NCBI RefSeq assembly: GCF_003590145.2
Contig: NZ_CP060436.1
Location: forward strand, 1,026,001-1,090,000
Direction: 5' to 3'
DNA length: 64,000 nucleotides
Source: Pseudooceanicola algae
GTDB lineage: Bacteria; Pseudomonadota; Alphaproteobacteria; Rhodobacterales; Rhodobacteraceae
In this document: piece after piece, positions 26,495-36,805 of the stretch
Numbering within the stretch: the first letter of the stretch is position 1
Layout of the letters: each line of letters opens with the position of its first letter
Made by a program: the position numbers and the translations under genes
Notes under the pieces: generated by a model
What the model saw: the letters and a program-made list of their open reading frames with translations, nothing else
Told to the model about the DNA's origin: nothing
Databases searched by the model: none

Positions 26495-27076
26495 ATGAAC
26501 GCGAATGATTTCGGACAATTGGCCTATATTCTGCTGATGCTTGTGGTGGTCGGTGGATATTTCTTCGTCTCCAACCGCAACCAGATCGGGCGGATGACCC
26601 GGCACGCCCTGCTCTGGGCGCTGATCTTTGTCGGCGTACTGGCCGGGGTCGGCCTTTGGGACGAAGTGAGGACCACCCTTGCCCCCGCCCAACAGGTCTA
26701 CGCGAACGGAGAGGTCATCGCCCTGCCACGCGGACAGGACGGACATTACTACGCCACCCTGGTGGTCAACGGAGAACGCCAGCGTTTTCTGGTCGACACC
26801 GGCGCGACAGACATCGTTCTGACAAGAGACGTGGCGCGGAAATTCGGCCTCGACCCCGACAATCTGGTCTATTCTGGCATCGCCGGCACCGCCAACGGTC
26901 AGGTTCGGACCGCGCCGGTCGTTCTGGACACGGTCAGCCTTGGCCCGCTGATGGATCGCGATGTCCGCGCCATGGTCAATGACGGCGACCTTGGCACCCC
27001 CTTGCTGGGGATGGCCTATCTGAATCGATTCTCAAGCATACAGATTTCGGAAGGGGCGCTGACACTTACGCGCTGA
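26495..27076 (+). CDS. Membrane-anchored clan AA (retropepsin-like) aspartic protease
   Basis: A 193-residue protein of the TIGR02281 type. Two N-terminal membrane helices (about 8-24 and 37-54) lead to a single retropepsin-like domain with the catalytic triplet in LVDTGATDIVLT and a flap-like GTANGQVRTAPVVLD region. The LLGMAYLNRF segment near the end is also conserved. One domain is half of a pepsin, so it should act as a homodimer. Substrates are not known. It is convergent with ntrX, with only 15 bases between the stops. Confidence 0.85.
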   Translation: MNANDFGQLAYILLMLVVVGGYFFVSNRNQIGRMTRHALLWALIFVGVLAGVGLWDEVRTTLAPAQQVYANGEVIALPRGQDGHYYATLVVNGERQRFLVDTGATDIVLTRDVARKFGLDPDNLVYSGIAGTANGQVRTAPVVLDTVSLGPLMDRDVRAMVNDGDLGTPLLGMAYLNRFSSIQISEGALTLTR

Positions 27077-27091
27077 ACTTCGTGCATCGCA

Positions 27092-28531
27092 TTAACCCGC
27101 GACGCTGGCCGTGGCAGCCGTGTCTTCTTCGCCGTCGTCGTCCAGCTGGGCCACACGGCCACCGGCCCGCGCCGAGGTCACGACGTTCAGCGACTTCAAT
27201 TTGCGGTGCAGCGCGCTGCGTTCCATCCCGACGAATTGCGCGGTCTTCGAGATATTGCCGCCAAAGCGGTTGATCTGCGTCAGCAGGTATTCCCGCTCGA
27301 ACACTTCGCGTGCTTCGCGCAGCGGCAGTGTTGCCAGAGACCCGGACAGCACCACGCGGCCTTCGCTGTCGTCGCGGCGTTCTTCTTCGCCGGGGACCTC
27401 GCGGACCTCGATCACCTCGTTGGAATCCCCCAGGATCAGGATCCGTTCGATCACGTTGCGCAACTGGCGGACATTGCCGGGCCAGGTCATGGTCTGCATC
27501 AGGGCCGCCGCCTCTTCGGACAATTGCCGGCGTGGCAGGCCTTGACCGGCGTGCAGCATCTCTAGAAAATGTTCGGCCAGCAGCGGTATATCCTCGCGCC
27601 GTTCGGACAGCGACGGCACCGCAACCGGCACGACGTTCAGACGATGGTACAGTTCCTCGCGGAAACGCCCGGCGTCGATCTCGGCCTCAAGGTCGCGCCC
27701 GGTCGAGGAGATGACGCGCAGATCGACGCGCACCTTGTCCGCCCCACCAACCCGCAGGAACTGCTGATCGACCAGCACCCGCAGGATCTTGGACTGGGTG
27801 CCAAGGGGCATATCCGCCACCTCGTCGAAATAGATCACCCCACCATGGGCTTGCTCCAACAGGCCTGGCTCGACGCCGCGTTCACCGTTCTCGCGCCCGA
27901 ACAGGACCTCTTCCATACGATCAGGGTCGATCTGCGCGCAGGAAACCACGACAAAGGGGCCATCTGCGCGCTGCGAATTGCTGTGGACGTAGCGCGCGGC
28001 GATTTCCTTGCCGGCACCCGAGGGGCCCGTGAACATCACCCGGCCATTGCTTTTCGTCACCTTGTCGAGTTGGGCGATCATCGTGCGATAGCCCGGCGAT
28101 CCGCCGATCATCTCGGCCGATTGTACTTCGCGTTTCTTCAGGGCCGAATTTTCACGACGCAGCCGACTGGTTTCCATCGCGCGCCGGATGACCACCAGCA
28201 ACTGATCGATGTTGAACGGCTTTTCGATGAAATCATAGGCCCCCTGCTTGATCGCCGCGACCGCGATTTCGATGTTCCCATGCCCCGAGATGATGATGAT
28301 CGGGATATCCGGATTGTCCCGCTTCACGGTCTTCAGGATGTCGATTCCGTCCATCTGGCTGTCCTTGAGCCAGATATCCAGGATCATCAGACCCGGGGGT
28401 TCGGAATTGATATGGGACATGCAATCATCGGAATTGGCCGCCATCCGTGTGGCATAGCCTTCGTCCTGCAGGATGTCCGAGATCAGCTCCCGGATATCGC
28501 GTTCGTCATCGACGATCAGAATGTCGTTCAT
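27092..28531 (-). CDS. ntrX: NtrX response regulator
   Basis: About 479 residues: an N-terminal receiver domain (phospho-acceptor Asp52 in LMILDIWL), an AAA+ domain (GPSGAGKE Walker A, FDEVADMP Walker B) and a C-terminal Fis-type HTH (ISKTAQFVGMERSALHRKLKSL). The loop that normally reads GAFTGA and contacts sigma-54 is replaced by GRENGERGVEPG, so sigma-54 activation looks unlikely. ATG 28531 has AGGGAG just upstream; ATG 28543 overlaps the ntrY stop (ATGA) and is the alternative. It pairs with NtrY in control of nitrogen and envelope/redox responses. Confidence 0.92.
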   Translation of the reverse strand: MNDILIVDDERDIRELISDILQDEGYATRMAANSDDCMSHINSEPPGLMILDIWLKDSQMDGIDILKTVKRDNPDIPIIIISGHGNIEIAVAAIKQGAYDFIEKPFNIDQLLVVIRRAMETSRLRRENSALKKREVQSAEMIGGSPGYRTMIAQLDKVTKSNGRVMFTGPSGAGKEIAARYVHSNSQRADGPFVVVSCAQIDPDRMEEVLFGRENGERGVEPGLLEQAHGGVIYFDEVADMPLGTQSKILRVLVDQQFLRVGGADKVRVDLRVISSTGRDLEAEIDAGRFREELYHRLNVVPVAVPSLSERREDIPLLAEHFLEMLHAGQGLPRRQLSEEAAALMQTMTWPGNVRQLRNVIERILILGDSNEVIEVREVPGEEERRDDSEGRVVLSGSLATLPLREAREVFEREYLLTQINRFGGNISKTAQFVGMERSALHRKLKSLNVVTSARAGGRVAQLDDDGEEDTAATASVAG

Positions 28532-28539
28532 GAGCTCCC

Positions 28540-30879
28540 TCATTCGGTTCCGCCGGTCTCTGCCGGGTTCAGTGTCAGCCGGACAACAGCCATCGCCCCG
28601 GCATGTGTTGCGCCGTCAAAGACCGGCGCCGTGTCGAGGATCAGCGTGCCGCCGTGCTCCTCGACGATTTTCTTGACGATCGGCAGGCCAAGGCCGGTGC
28701 CTGTGTCCCGCGTCGTCACATAGGGTTCGAACAGCTTGGCGCGGTCTTCGGGCAGGCCGATCCCGTTGTCGCTGATGCGGATCACCGCCTCGGGCAAGGT
28801 CTCGGTCTGCTCGATGTCCAGCGAGACGCGGATTTCCGGTTTCCAGCCATCGGGCGCGCCCTTCTCAGCCAGCGTGTCCGTCGCCTCGCCCGCGTTCTTG
28901 ATCAGATTGGTCAGGGCCTGGGTGATCATGGTGGCGTCGACCTCGGCCGGGGCATCGCCCTCGGGCATGTTCAGCGAGATACTGACACCAGGTTGCCCCG
29001 ATTGCTGCAACAGCACCGCGTCGCGCAGGATCGCCGCCAGATCCTCGGCACGGCGTTGGGGTTCGGGCATGCGGGCAAAGCGCGAAAATTCGTCGACGAT
29101 ACGGCGCAGCCCATCGGTCTGGCGCACGATCACATCGGTCAGGTTTTCCAGATCCCCGGCCTGCTGTTCGTCGAGGTGGCGCCCGAACTTGCGCCGGATG
29201 CGTTCCGCCGAGAGTTTGATCGGGGTCAGCGGGTTCTTGATTTCATGGGCGATGCGGCGCGCCACGTCGCCCCAGGCGGCCATGCGTTGCGCGGTCACGA
29301 GGTCGGTCACATCATCGAAGGCCACAACATAGCCTTCGCGGTCGCCATCTGCATTACGCCGTGTCGCCATCCGCACCAACAGGTTTTCCAGCCGCCCGTT
29401 GCGCGATACCTTGATCTCTTCCTGCGCGACCTGGCCGCCGCCGCGGCGCAGGGTTTCGAACAGCGGCCCGAATTCCGGGACCGCCACGCCGATGGCCATG
29501 TGCTGCTTGCCCTCGCGCCAGTCCAGAAGCCGTTCGGCCGAGCGGTTGACGAAGGTCACCCGCCCCGTCGCATCAAGGCCGACGACCCCGGATGTGACCG
29601 AGCTCAGCACGGAATCAAACAGGCGGCGGCGTTGCTCGATCTGCGCGGTATTGTCCAGAAGCGCGCCCCGCTGGTTCCGCAGTTCCAGAACCATCTGGTT
29701 GAAATGGCGGGACAACATGGCGATCTCGTCGTTGCCGTCTTCTTCGTGGACCCGGACGTGCAGATTGCCTTCACGCACCTGTTCGGCCGCACTGGCCAGT
29801 CGGCCGATCGGGCGCGCCAGACGTTCGGCGAACCAAAGACCCAACCAGGTGGCCGCCAGGATCAGGATCAGCGCAAAACCCAGATAAAGAAGCGCGAATT
29901 CGAACAGCACCCGGCCCCGTTCGCTTTCCAACTGCTGGTACAGCAGCACGGATTGCTGGGTATCGTCGAGCAGGTTCAGGATCTTGCCATCAACTTCGCG
30001 GCTGACGTAAAGATAGCGATCCGGAAAGCGTTTCAGCGCCACGAGGGCACGGAATTCGTTGTTGTCCCAATCCTCGATAACGGCGACTTCGCCGCCGCGC
30101 GCCGCAGTCATCTCGGTCTGTTCGGGTTTCTCGAAATCAAACAGGTAGGACCGTTCGCCCCGCGCCCGGATCTCGCCCGCGCCGTCGATGACGTAGGCTT
30201 CCTTCAAACCGCGCTGGATCTGGCCCTGCCCGCTGGTCAGTACCTGCCGCAGTTCAGCATCGCCGACGAAGAAGGCCGCGTCGCGGCTGGCGTCCAGCAG
30301 GCGGGCCAGCGCGTTGGCATCCTGGGTCAGGTCGTCCTGATGTTCTTCCTCATAGGCGCGTGCGGCGGAAAGAGAGGCCCCGACCACATTGCGTACCCGG
30401 TCGGAAAACCAGCCCTCGAGCCCGATATTGATGGTCAGTGCCGCAAAGACCGCGACCGAGACTGTCGGGATCAGCGCCATGGCCGCAAAAGTCGCCGTCA
30501 GCCGCAGGTGCAGACGCGATCCGACGGATTGCGCGCGCCGCGCGGCCACCATCCGCGCCACCCTTTGCAGGACCAGCGCGGCCACGATGATGACATAGAC
30601 AAGGTCGGCCAGCACCACGAGCCGCAGCGACATGGACGACACGCCCTTGTCCAGCGGACCCAGCACCAGAAAAGTTGCCAGCACCATGCCCGGCCCCAGC
30701 AGAACCAGCCCCAGAGTGGCCACGTTCTGCAAGCGCCGGATACGCCGCAAGCGCAACAGGCGCTCCCAGTTCATTTGTCGTGCCCGGGTTGCCACAGGCT
30801 GCCCCCGCCGTGATGTGGCGCACATTGGCGCCACCGCCATATCTAGTGGTTCCCGCCGGGCTTGTCCCCGAACGGCCAC
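28540..30879 (-). CDS. ntrY: NtrY membrane sensor histidine kinase
   Basis: Up to 779 residues. In order: N-terminal membrane helices (about 50-100 and 135-160 of the longest form), a periplasmic sensor region, a further helix near 330, HAMP, PAS, and a HisKA/HATPase core with the phosphorylated histidine in [19 protein letters not shown], then DNGIGLP and GTGLGLPIV. The start is uncertain: the family usually begins about 15-20 residues before the RRIRRLQN segment, so 30825 or 30774 may be the true start. Its stop touches ntrX and it follows ntrC by 15 bases in the same operon. Confidence 0.92.
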   Translation of the reverse strand: MAVRGQARREPLDMAVAPMCATSRRGQPVATRARQMNWERLLRLRRIRRLQNVATLGLVLLGPGMVLATFLVLGPLDKGVSSMSLRLVVLADLVYVIIVAALVLQRVARMVAARRAQSVGSRLHLRLTATFAAMALIPTVSVAVFAALTINIGLEGWFSDRVRNVVGASLSAARAYEEEHQDDLTQDANALARLLDASRDAAFFVGDAELRQVLTSGQGQIQRGLKEAYVIDGAGEIRARGERSYLFDFEKPEQTEMTAARGGEVAVIEDWDNNEFRALVALKRFPDRYLYVSREVDGKILNLLDDTQQSVLLYQQLESERGRVLFEFALLYLGFALILILAATWLGLWFAERLARPIGRLASAAEQVREGNLHVRVHEEDGNDEIAMLSRHFNQMVLELRNQRGALLDNTAQIEQRRRLFDSVLSSVTSGVVGLDATGRVTFVNRSAERLLDWREGKQHMAIGVAVPEFGPLFETLRRGGGQVAQEEIKVSRNGRLENLLVRMATRRNADGDREGYVVAFDDVTDLVTAQRMAAWGDVARRIAHEIKNPLTPIKLSAERIRRKFGRHLDEQQAGDLENLTDVIVRQTDGLRRIVDEFSRFARMPEPQRRAEDLAAILRDAVLLQQSGQPGVSISLNMPEGDAPAEVDATMITQALTNLIKNAGEATDTLAEKGAPDGWKPEIRVSLDIEQTETLPEAVIRISDNGIGLPEDRAKLFEPYVTTRDTGTGLGLPIVKKIVEEHGGTLILDTAPVFDGATHAGAMAVVRLTLNPAETGGTE

Positions 30880-30894
30880 GCTTATGTGGCGTTT

Positions 30895-32265
30895 TTACAT
30901 CAATTTCCGGCGCCGTGTCACGCGAATATCCAGATCGGTGATCTTCTTGCGCAAGGTATTGCGGTTGATCCCCAGCAAATCGGCACATTTGGCCTGATTT
31001 CCGCCGGTTGCCTCCAATGCGATCTCGATAAGGGGCTGTTCGACCTCTTTCAGGATGCGCGCGTAAAGGCCGGGGGGTGGCAACATATTGCCGTGCAGGT
31101 CGAAATAGCGGCGCAAATGCCGGGCAACGGAGCCCGAAAGCTTCTCCGTATCGCTCTGCCCACCCAGAAGCGGTTCGGTCTCGGGCTGGTTGCCCAGGAC
31201 GCTTTCGACCTCGGCGCGGCTGATTTCGTCCGTGCGTGCGGTCAGCACCAGGCGGCGGATGGCGTTTTCAAGCTGCCGCACATTGCCGGGCCAGGAATAG
31301 GTCCGCATCATCTCCAGCGCGTCTTCGGCCAGGTAGCGGCGCATGGCGCCTTCGCGTTCTGCCCTTTGCAGGAAATGTTCGACCAGCAGCGGGATGTCGT
31401 CGACCCTTTCGCGCAAGGCAGGCACGTTGATCGTCGCGCCGGTCAGACGATAGAACAGGTCCTGACGCAGGTTGCCTTCTTCCATCGCGCGGTTCAGGTC
31501 GGTCTGCGACGTGGCCATGAAGCGCGGCAACATGTCGGTCGGCCCGTCCATCATCCGCACGATGCGGGCCTGCACTTCCTGGTCGATATCGGCGATCTCG
31601 TCGAATAGCACCGTGCCGCCCTTGGAGCGTGCCAGCACGCGTGCGGGGCCTTCAAGGTCCTGCAGATCCGAGGCGGAGACGGCGACGAACGGCAGGTTTC
31701 GCCGATCGCTGAAATCGTGAATGGCCTTTGCGATCAGCGACTTGCCTGTTCCGCTTTCGCCAGCGATCAGCACCGGAAGATCGGTGTTCATCACCCGCGC
31801 CACCAGCCGGTAAAGCGCCTGCATCGAGGCCGTGCGCCCGACCAGCGGCAATTCGTCGGGACGTTCCTTTTCTTCGCTCTTGGGACCTGCGGGCGTGCGC
31901 TGACGCTGTTCAAGTGCGCGCGCGGTGCGCTTCATCAGGTCGGGCAGATCGAAGGGCTTGGGCAGGTAATCATAGGCCTCGGCTTCGGCTGCCTGAATGG
32001 CGGTCATGATGGTGTTCTGCGCCGAGATCACGATCACAGGCAGACCAGGGCGGTCCTGGGCGATCTTGGGCAGCATTTCCAGCCCGTTCCCGTCGGGCAT
32101 CATCACGTCGGAGATCACGACATCGCCCTTGCCCTCGCCAACCCACCGCATCAGCGTGGTCAGCGAAGAGGTCGCATGCACCTTGCATCCGGCGCGGGTC
32201 AGCGCCTGGGTCAGCACGGTGCGGATCGTGCGGTCGTCGTCGGCGACAAGGACAGTTCCGTCCAT
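30895..32265 (-). CDS. ntrC: NtrC nitrogen response regulator lacking the sigma-54 loop
   Basis: A 456-residue protein: receiver domain with Asp53 ([13 protein letters not shown]), AAA+ domain with GESGTGKS and [10 protein letters not shown], and a Fis-type HTH ([22 protein letters not shown]). Between PFVAVSASD and GGTVLFDE about 20 residues are missing compared with enteric NtrC, including the ELFGHEKGAFTGA segment. Rhodobacter capsulatus NtrC has the same deletion and activates the sigma-70 polymerase, so the same mode is expected here. The start overlaps the ntrB stop by one base. An upstream in-frame extension is an out-of-phase reading of ntrB. Confidence 0.94.
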   Translation of the reverse strand: MDGTVLVADDDRTIRTVLTQALTRAGCKVHATSSLTTLMRWVGEGKGDVVISDVMMPDGNGLEMLPKIAQDRPGLPVIVISAQNTIMTAIQAAEAEAYDYLPKPFDLPDLMKRTARALEQRQRTPAGPKSEEKERPDELPLVGRTASMQALYRLVARVMNTDLPVLIAGESGTGKSLIAKAIHDFSDRRNLPFVAVSASDLQDLEGPARVLARSKGGTVLFDEIADIDQEVQARIVRMMDGPTDMLPRFMATSQTDLNRAMEEGNLRQDLFYRLTGATINVPALRERVDDIPLLVEHFLQRAEREGAMRRYLAEDALEMMRTYSWPGNVRQLENAIRRLVLTARTDEISRAEVESVLGNQPETEPLLGGQSDTEKLSGSVARHLRRYFDLHGNMLPPPGLYARILKEVEQPLIEIALEATGGNQAKCADLLGINRNTLRKKITDLDIRVTRRRKLM

Positions 32266-33416
32266 CAGCCTATCTCCTTCTTGGTTTTCTCTTTCGGGGC
32301 CCGCGGCAGGGAAATGCGGAACACCGTCTTTCCGGGAACCGAGGTGACCGAAATCCAGCCTTCGTGGTCGGAAATGATCTTGCTGACCAGCGCCAGCCCC
32401 AGCCCGGTTCCGTTCTCGCGCCCCGAAACGAAGGGGTCGAAGATATCCGCTGCGATGTCCTCGGGCAGGCCGGGACCGTCGTCCTCGATCTCGATCTGCA
32501 GCGGCAGGGACCGGCCCTGCCCGTCCGCGCGCCGCAGGCGGAAGGAATGTTCGAAATAGGTGTGCAGACGGATGCGCCCGCCCTTGGCACCGGCCGCCTG
32601 CGCGGCGTTCTTCAGCAGGTTCAGGACCACCTGCAGCAGCTGGTCGGGGTCGCCATGGGCCATGGGCAGCGAGGGGTCGTAATCCTCCACTATCTTCATG
32701 TTGGCGCCAAAGCCAAGCTGCGCGGACCGCCGCGCCCGGTCCAGCACGTCGTGCAGGTTCACCGGCTTGAAATCGGGCATCCGCAGGTTGCCGAATTGCT
32801 CGACCTGTTCCAGCAGCTTTACCACCCGGCGGGTTTCGGCGACGATCAGGTCGGTCAATTCGCGGTCCTCGGCGCTGAGGCCCATGGACAGCAATTGCGC
32901 CGCGCCGGTGATGCCGGCGAGCGGGTTCTTGATCTCGTGCGCCAGCATCTCGGCCATGCCGATGGCGGATTTGGCGGCCGATTTCACCGAATGATCCTGG
33001 CTCATCCGTCCGGCCAGTTCGCGCGGGGAAATGAGGAAAAGCATGTAGCCGTCGCGATCGCTCAGCGGTGCGATCTGAAGGTTGCAATGCAGCGGCGACC
33101 GCTCTCCGGTGCCAACGTCCACGTCGTTGACGAACAGCGGCGAGGAAGAGGCGCGGGCGCGGGAGAACGCCTCTTCGAGCGCCACGTCGATCATTACCCG
33201 TTCCCAGACGTTCTGGCCCCGGATCGACTTGGCCGAGGTGTTCAGAAATCCTTCGGCGGCCGGGTTGATCGACACGATCCGGTCTTCGGGGTCCAGCAGC
33301 AGCGCGGGCACCGGCAGGGACACCCAGACAGGGGCCTCTTCGACATCTGCGATGGCCAGCGTGGTCTGCTCTTCGCGGCTGACGGTGCGATCAAGCTCGG
33401 GGATCGGGGAATTCAT
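32265..33416 (-). CDS. ntrB: NtrB (NRII) nitrogen sensor histidine kinase
   Basis: About 383 residues and cytoplasmic. An N-terminal PAS domain (about 35-140) is followed by the dimerisation domain with the phosphorylated histidine in [20 protein letters not shown] and an ATPase domain ([28 protein letters not shown]). It phosphorylates NtrC when nitrogen is limiting and is controlled by PII. ATG 33416 overlaps the dusB stop by 4 bases, and the stop overlaps the ntrC start. The order dusB-ntrB-ntrC matches the Rhodobacter nifR3-nifR2-nifR1 operon. Confidence 0.94.
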   Translation of the reverse strand: MNSPIPELDRTVSREEQTTLAIADVEEAPVWVSLPVPALLLDPEDRIVSINPAAEGFLNTSAKSIRGQNVWERVMIDVALEEAFSRARASSSPLFVNDVDVGTGERSPLHCNLQIAPLSDRDGYMLFLISPRELAGRMSQDHSVKSAAKSAIGMAEMLAHEIKNPLAGITGAAQLLSMGLSAEDRELTDLIVAETRRVVKLLEQVEQFGNLRMPDFKPVNLHDVLDRARRSAQLGFGANMKIVEDYDPSLPMAHGDPDQLLQVVLNLLKNAAQAAGAKGGRIRLHTYFEHSFRLRRADGQGRSLPLQIEIEDDGPGLPEDIAADIFDPFVSGRENGTGLGLALVSKIISDHEGWISVTSVPGKTVFRISLPRAPKEKTKKEIG

Positions 33417-34429
33417 GCGGCAGCGGCCTCCGATTGAACATGAGTGGGAACAGCGGCCTCGGGCCCGGCAGAAAGAGCATCGCCAAGCCGTGCAAGGACC
33501 TGATCGGGATCGGTTTCCCGCAGGACAGCCCCGCGCAGGGCGCCGGGCGTGGCGGCCGTGTCCATGTACCAACCCAGATGCTTGCGCGCGACGCGCAGCC
33601 CAAGGTCCAGACCATAGAAGGTCAGCATGGCGTCATAATGGCCGCGCACCATGTCGATAAAGTCTTTTGCGTCAGGGACTTGCGGTCCGGTCTTCGCCTG
33701 GATCCCGGCGCGGATCTGCGCCAGCAGCCAGGGCCGGCCCTGAATGCCACGCCCCACCATGACGCCGCGCGCACCCGATCGGGCCAGCGCGCTTTCCGCA
33801 TCGTCCCTGTTCAGGATATCGCCATTCGCGATCACCGGAATCGAGACGGCCTCGACGGTCTCGGCAATGGCAGCCCAATCGGCCCGCCCCTTGTAGAACT
33901 GGCAGCGGGTGCGCCCATGTACCACGAGCATCCGCACCCCGGCCGCTTCGGCGCGGCGGGCAAGGTCAGGCGCGTTGCGCTGGTCGTCGTCCCAGCCAAG
34001 CCGCATCTTCAGGGTCACGGGCACGTCGACCGCCTTGGCCACCGCCTCGATCAGGCGCAGGGCGTGGTCGGGGTCGCGCATCAGCGCCGAGCCCGACAGC
34101 CCGCCGACGACCTTCTTGGCCGGGCAGCCCATGTTGATGTCGATGATTGCGGCACCCTGGCCTTCGACCATGCGGGCGGCCTCGGCAATCCAATGGGTGT
34201 CGCGCCCCGCAAGCTGGACCGAGGAGCGTTCGCTGCCGAACCCCAGTTCCGCCCGTTCGCGAGTGCCGGGCTTCGCCTGCACCATTTCCTGGCTCGCCAC
34301 CATTTCGCTGACAACAAGATCGGCCCCGAACCGCAGCACGAGGTCGCGGAACGGCCGGTCGGTGATACCCGCCATAGGTGCAAGGCAGACGGGTTTTGCA
34401 GCTTTATCGTTCAGAAGTGAGAGAAACAT
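33413..34429 (-). CDS. dusB: tRNA-dihydrouridine synthase (DusB/NifR3)
   Basis: A 338-residue FMN-dependent enzyme that reduces specific uridines in tRNA. Motifs are APMAGITDRPFR at the N-terminus, the catalytic cysteine in NMGCPAKKV, VHGRTRCQFYKG and NGDI in the barrel. It is the first gene of the ntr operon; in many proteobacteria a Dus protein precedes a nitrogen or fis regulator. The promoter region is shared with the divergent ispDF gene. Confidence 0.94.
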   Translation of the reverse strand: MFLSLLNDKAAKPVCLAPMAGITDRPFRDLVLRFGADLVVSEMVASQEMVQAKPGTRERAELGFGSERSSVQLAGRDTHWIAEAARMVEGQGAAIIDINMGCPAKKVVGGLSGSALMRDPDHALRLIEAVAKAVDVPVTLKMRLGWDDDQRNAPDLARRAEAAGVRMLVVHGRTRCQFYKGRADWAAIAETVEAVSIPVIANGDILNRDDAESALARSGARGVMVGRGIQGRPWLLAQIRAGIQAKTGPQVPDAKDFIDMVRGHYDAMLTFYGLDLGLRVARKHLGWYMDTAATPGALRGAVLRETDPDQVLARLGDALSAGPEAAVPTHVQSEAAAA

Positions 34430-34626
34430 GCTTAAACCTTGGGCAACAGCTTATGCGTTAGACCGAATCCGGGAAGAGAACAATGAATCGGCCGAAGAAT
34501 GAATAATGGGCCTGACGCGTCCGCCTGTTTTTTAATCAGCGGCGCAACAGGGCCAACATTGCTCTTGGGACCCCGGCGGCATATCTCAGGCAGGACAGCG
34601 ACGCGAGAAAGTTTTTGTGAGGAAAG

Positions 34627-35817
34627 ATGCAGGATGCCGCCATCATCGTCGCCGCCGGACGCGGCAGCCGCGCGGGCGGGGACCTCGCCAAGCAATGGCA
34701 GCCCCTTGCGGGGCGCCGTGTGGCGGACTGGACGCTTGCGGCGATCCTCGGGTCGGGGTGCGCGCCGGTCGTGGTGGTTCTTCCGCCGGATGAAGTGGAC
34801 AGCCTCCCCCTGCCCGATGGCGTGATCCGGGTCGCGGGGGGGGCAAGCCGCGATGCCTCGGTCCGGGCCGGGTTGGCGGTGCTGGACCCGGAAAAGGTCC
34901 GCAACGTGCTGATCCACGATGTCGCCCGGCCTTGCGTGCCGCAGGACCTGATTGCCGATATCCGCCGGGCGCTGGAGACCGCGCAGGCGGCGGCTCCCGG
35001 TTTGGCGGTTACCGACGCACTTTGGCGGGGGGCCGAGGGGCGGGTGACCGGAACCCAGGACCGCAGCGGGCTGTTTCGTGCCCAGACCCCGCAGGGGTTC
35101 CGCCTGAAGCCGCTGCTGGCGGCCCATGCCGCTCATCCCGGCGGAGCCGCGGATGATGTCGAGGTGGCGCGCGCCGCGGGGATGGACGTCACCATCGTGC
35201 CGGGGCATGAGGACAACCTGAAGATCACCCTGCCTGCCGATTTCGCGCGGGCCGAAGCCATATTGAGAGCCCGCATGGACAACCGTTCCCAAAGCCGGTC
35301 CGAGGATCTGCCCGTCCCCCCGCCGCCACCCCGCGGTCCCGATATCCGCATGGGCAACGGCTTTGACGTGCATGCCTTCGAAGCGGGCGATGGTTGCTGG
35401 CTTTGCGGGATCAAGGTGCCGCATGACAAGGCGCTGAAAGGGCATTCGGACGCCGATGTGGGAATGCACGCCGTGACGGATGCGCTCTACGGGGCCATGG
35501 CGGAAGGCGACATCGGGCGCCATTTCCCCCCCAGCGATCCGCAATGGAAAGGCACTGAAAGCCATGTCTTCCTGCGGCACGCGGTGGACCTGGCGGCGGA
35601 AAAGGGCTTTGCCATCACCAATATCGACTGCACCCTGATCTGTGAACGGCCCAAGGTCGGCCCGCATGCCCCTGCGATGATTGCCCGGATGGCCGCGATC
35701 ATGGGACTGGAACAAGATCGGGTATCGGTCAAGGCGACCACATCCGAACAGCTTGGTTTCACCGGACGGGAAGAAGGGATCGCGGCCATCGCAACCGCGG
35801 TATTGATACGCATATGA
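34627..35817 (+). CDS. ispDF: Bifunctional IspD/IspF (MEP-pathway cytidylyltransferase and cyclase)
   Basis: A 396-residue fusion. The IspD half (about 1-225) has [19 protein letters not shown], which binds CTP, and [13 protein letters not shown]. The IspF half (about 237-396) begins [12 protein letters not shown], with zinc ligands Asp and His in FDVH, then [18 protein letters not shown]. It makes 2-C-methyl-erythritol cyclodiphosphate in isoprenoid synthesis. The linker contains a proline-rich stretch (VPPPPPRGP). Fused ispDF is common in alphaproteobacteria. The stop overlaps pgpA by 4 bases. Confidence 0.95.
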   Translation: MQDAAIIVAAGRGSRAGGDLAKQWQPLAGRRVADWTLAAILGSGCAPVVVVLPPDEVDSLPLPDGVIRVAGGASRDASVRAGLAVLDPEKVRNVLIHDVARPCVPQDLIADIRRALETAQAAAPGLAVTDALWRGAEGRVTGTQDRSGLFRAQTPQGFRLKPLLAAHAAHPGGAADDVEVARAAGMDVTIVPGHEDNLKITLPADFARAEAILRARMDNRSQSRSEDLPVPPPPPRGPDIRMGNGFDVHAFEAGDGCWLCGIKVPHDKALKGHSDADVGMHAVTDALYGAMAEGDIGRHFPPSDPQWKGTESHVFLRHAVDLAAEKGFAITNIDCTLICERPKVGPHAPAMIARMAAIMGLEQDRVSVKATTSEQLGFTGREEGIAAIATAVLIRI

Positions 35818-36308
35818 AAATTTCGACAGTTTTCGCCACCCTCGGCGGCATCGGCTACCTGAAACCGGCCTCGGGGACCTGGGGGTCGCTGGCCGCCCTG
35901 CCCCTGGCCTGGGCGCTGCATGTCGCCGGGGGGCCCATGTTGCTGCTGCTGGCCTGTTTCGCGGTGTTCCTTGCCGGGGTCGTGGCGACCGAATCCCATA
36001 CCGCCCGCACCGGGGATCACGACCCGTCCGAAGTGGTGATCGACGAGGTCGTCGGCCTGTGGATCGCCTTTTTGCCGGTGTCCTTCGGGGCGGCGCATGT
36101 GGGCGCGTCGCTGACGGCGCTTTATCCCGGCTGGATCATGGCCTTCCTCGCCTTTCGCCTGTTCGACATCTGGAAGCCAGGCCCGGTGGGTTGGGCCGAC
36201 CGGCGGTCGGATGCCTTCGGCGTGATGCTGGACGACGTGATCGCCGGGGTCATGGCGGCCGTGGTGGTGATCGTCACGGCGGCCTTTTCGCACCTGGTGC
36301 TGATGTGA
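35814..36308 (+). CDS. pgpA: Phosphatidylglycerophosphatase A
   Basis: A 164-residue membrane protein that dephosphorylates phosphatidylglycerol phosphate. Motifs are [13 protein letters not shown] near the N-terminus, the acidic [11 protein letters not shown] metal site and [11 protein letters not shown]. There are about four membrane segments. It overlaps ispDF upstream (ATGA) and cinA downstream (GTGA), so all three are translationally linked although they belong to different pathways. Confidence 0.93.
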   Translation: MKISTVFATLGGIGYLKPASGTWGSLAALPLAWALHVAGGPMLLLLACFAVFLAGVVATESHTARTGDHDPSEVVIDEVVGLWIAFLPVSFGAAHVGASLTALYPGWIMAFLAFRLFDIWKPGPVGWADRRSDAFGVMLDDVIAGVMAAVVVIVTAAFSHLVLM

Positions 36309-36805
36309 GCCTGCCTGCCCCCGATACCACCCTGGCGGCCCGGTTGCTTGAAACCTGCCGCGCCGCCGGTCTGACCCTTGCCACCGCCGAAAGCTGTACC
36401 GGCGGGCTGGTCAGCGCCTGCCTGACGGCTGTGCCGGGCAGCTCTGCGGTCGTGATGGGGGGCGTGGCCAGCTACGCCAATTCCGCCAAGACCGACCTGC
36501 TGGGGGTCCTGCCCGCCACGCTGGCCGCCCATGGTGCGGTCTCCGAACCGGTTGCGGCAGAGATGGCGAAGGGCGCGCGGCAACGCCTGGGCGCGGATCT
36601 GGCGGTCTCGATCACCGGCGTTGCCGGGCCTGGCGGGTCAGAGGCAAAGCCCGAGGGCATGGTCTGCTTCGCCATCGCCTCGGCTCGGAGGGTCATTACC
36701 CGGACCGAGCAGTTCGGTCCCTGCGGTCGGGACGAGGTGCGGCGCAAAAGCGCCGAACTGGCCCTGACGCTGCTGCTTGAGGCCGCCAGCGGTGCTGCGG
36801 CCTAA
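36305..36805 (+). CDS. CinA-type nicotinamide-nucleotide amidohydrolase (PncC domain)
   Basis: About 166 residues corresponding to the C-terminal CinA domain alone. TLATAESCTGGLVSACLTAVPGSS and VSITGVAGPGGSE are family signatures. The enzyme deamidates NMN to nicotinate mononucleotide and recycles pyridine nucleotides. It starts with GTG 36305 overlapping the pgpA stop by 4 bases and ends 4 bases into the opposing COQ10-like gene. Confidence 0.92.
   Translation: MSLPAPDTTLAARLLETCRAAGLTLATAESCTGGLVSACLTAVPGSSAVVMGGVASYANSAKTDLLGVLPATLAAHGAVSEPVAAEMAKGARQRLGADLAVSITGVAGPGGSEAKPEGMVCFAIASARRVITRTEQFGPCGRDEVRRKSAELALTLLLEAASGAAA

Noticed and set aside
30895-33087. A fused 730-residue version of NtrC
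   Set aside because: The first 274 codons are an out-of-frame reading of ntrB. The receiver domain begins at the ATG at 32265, which overlaps the ntrB stop.
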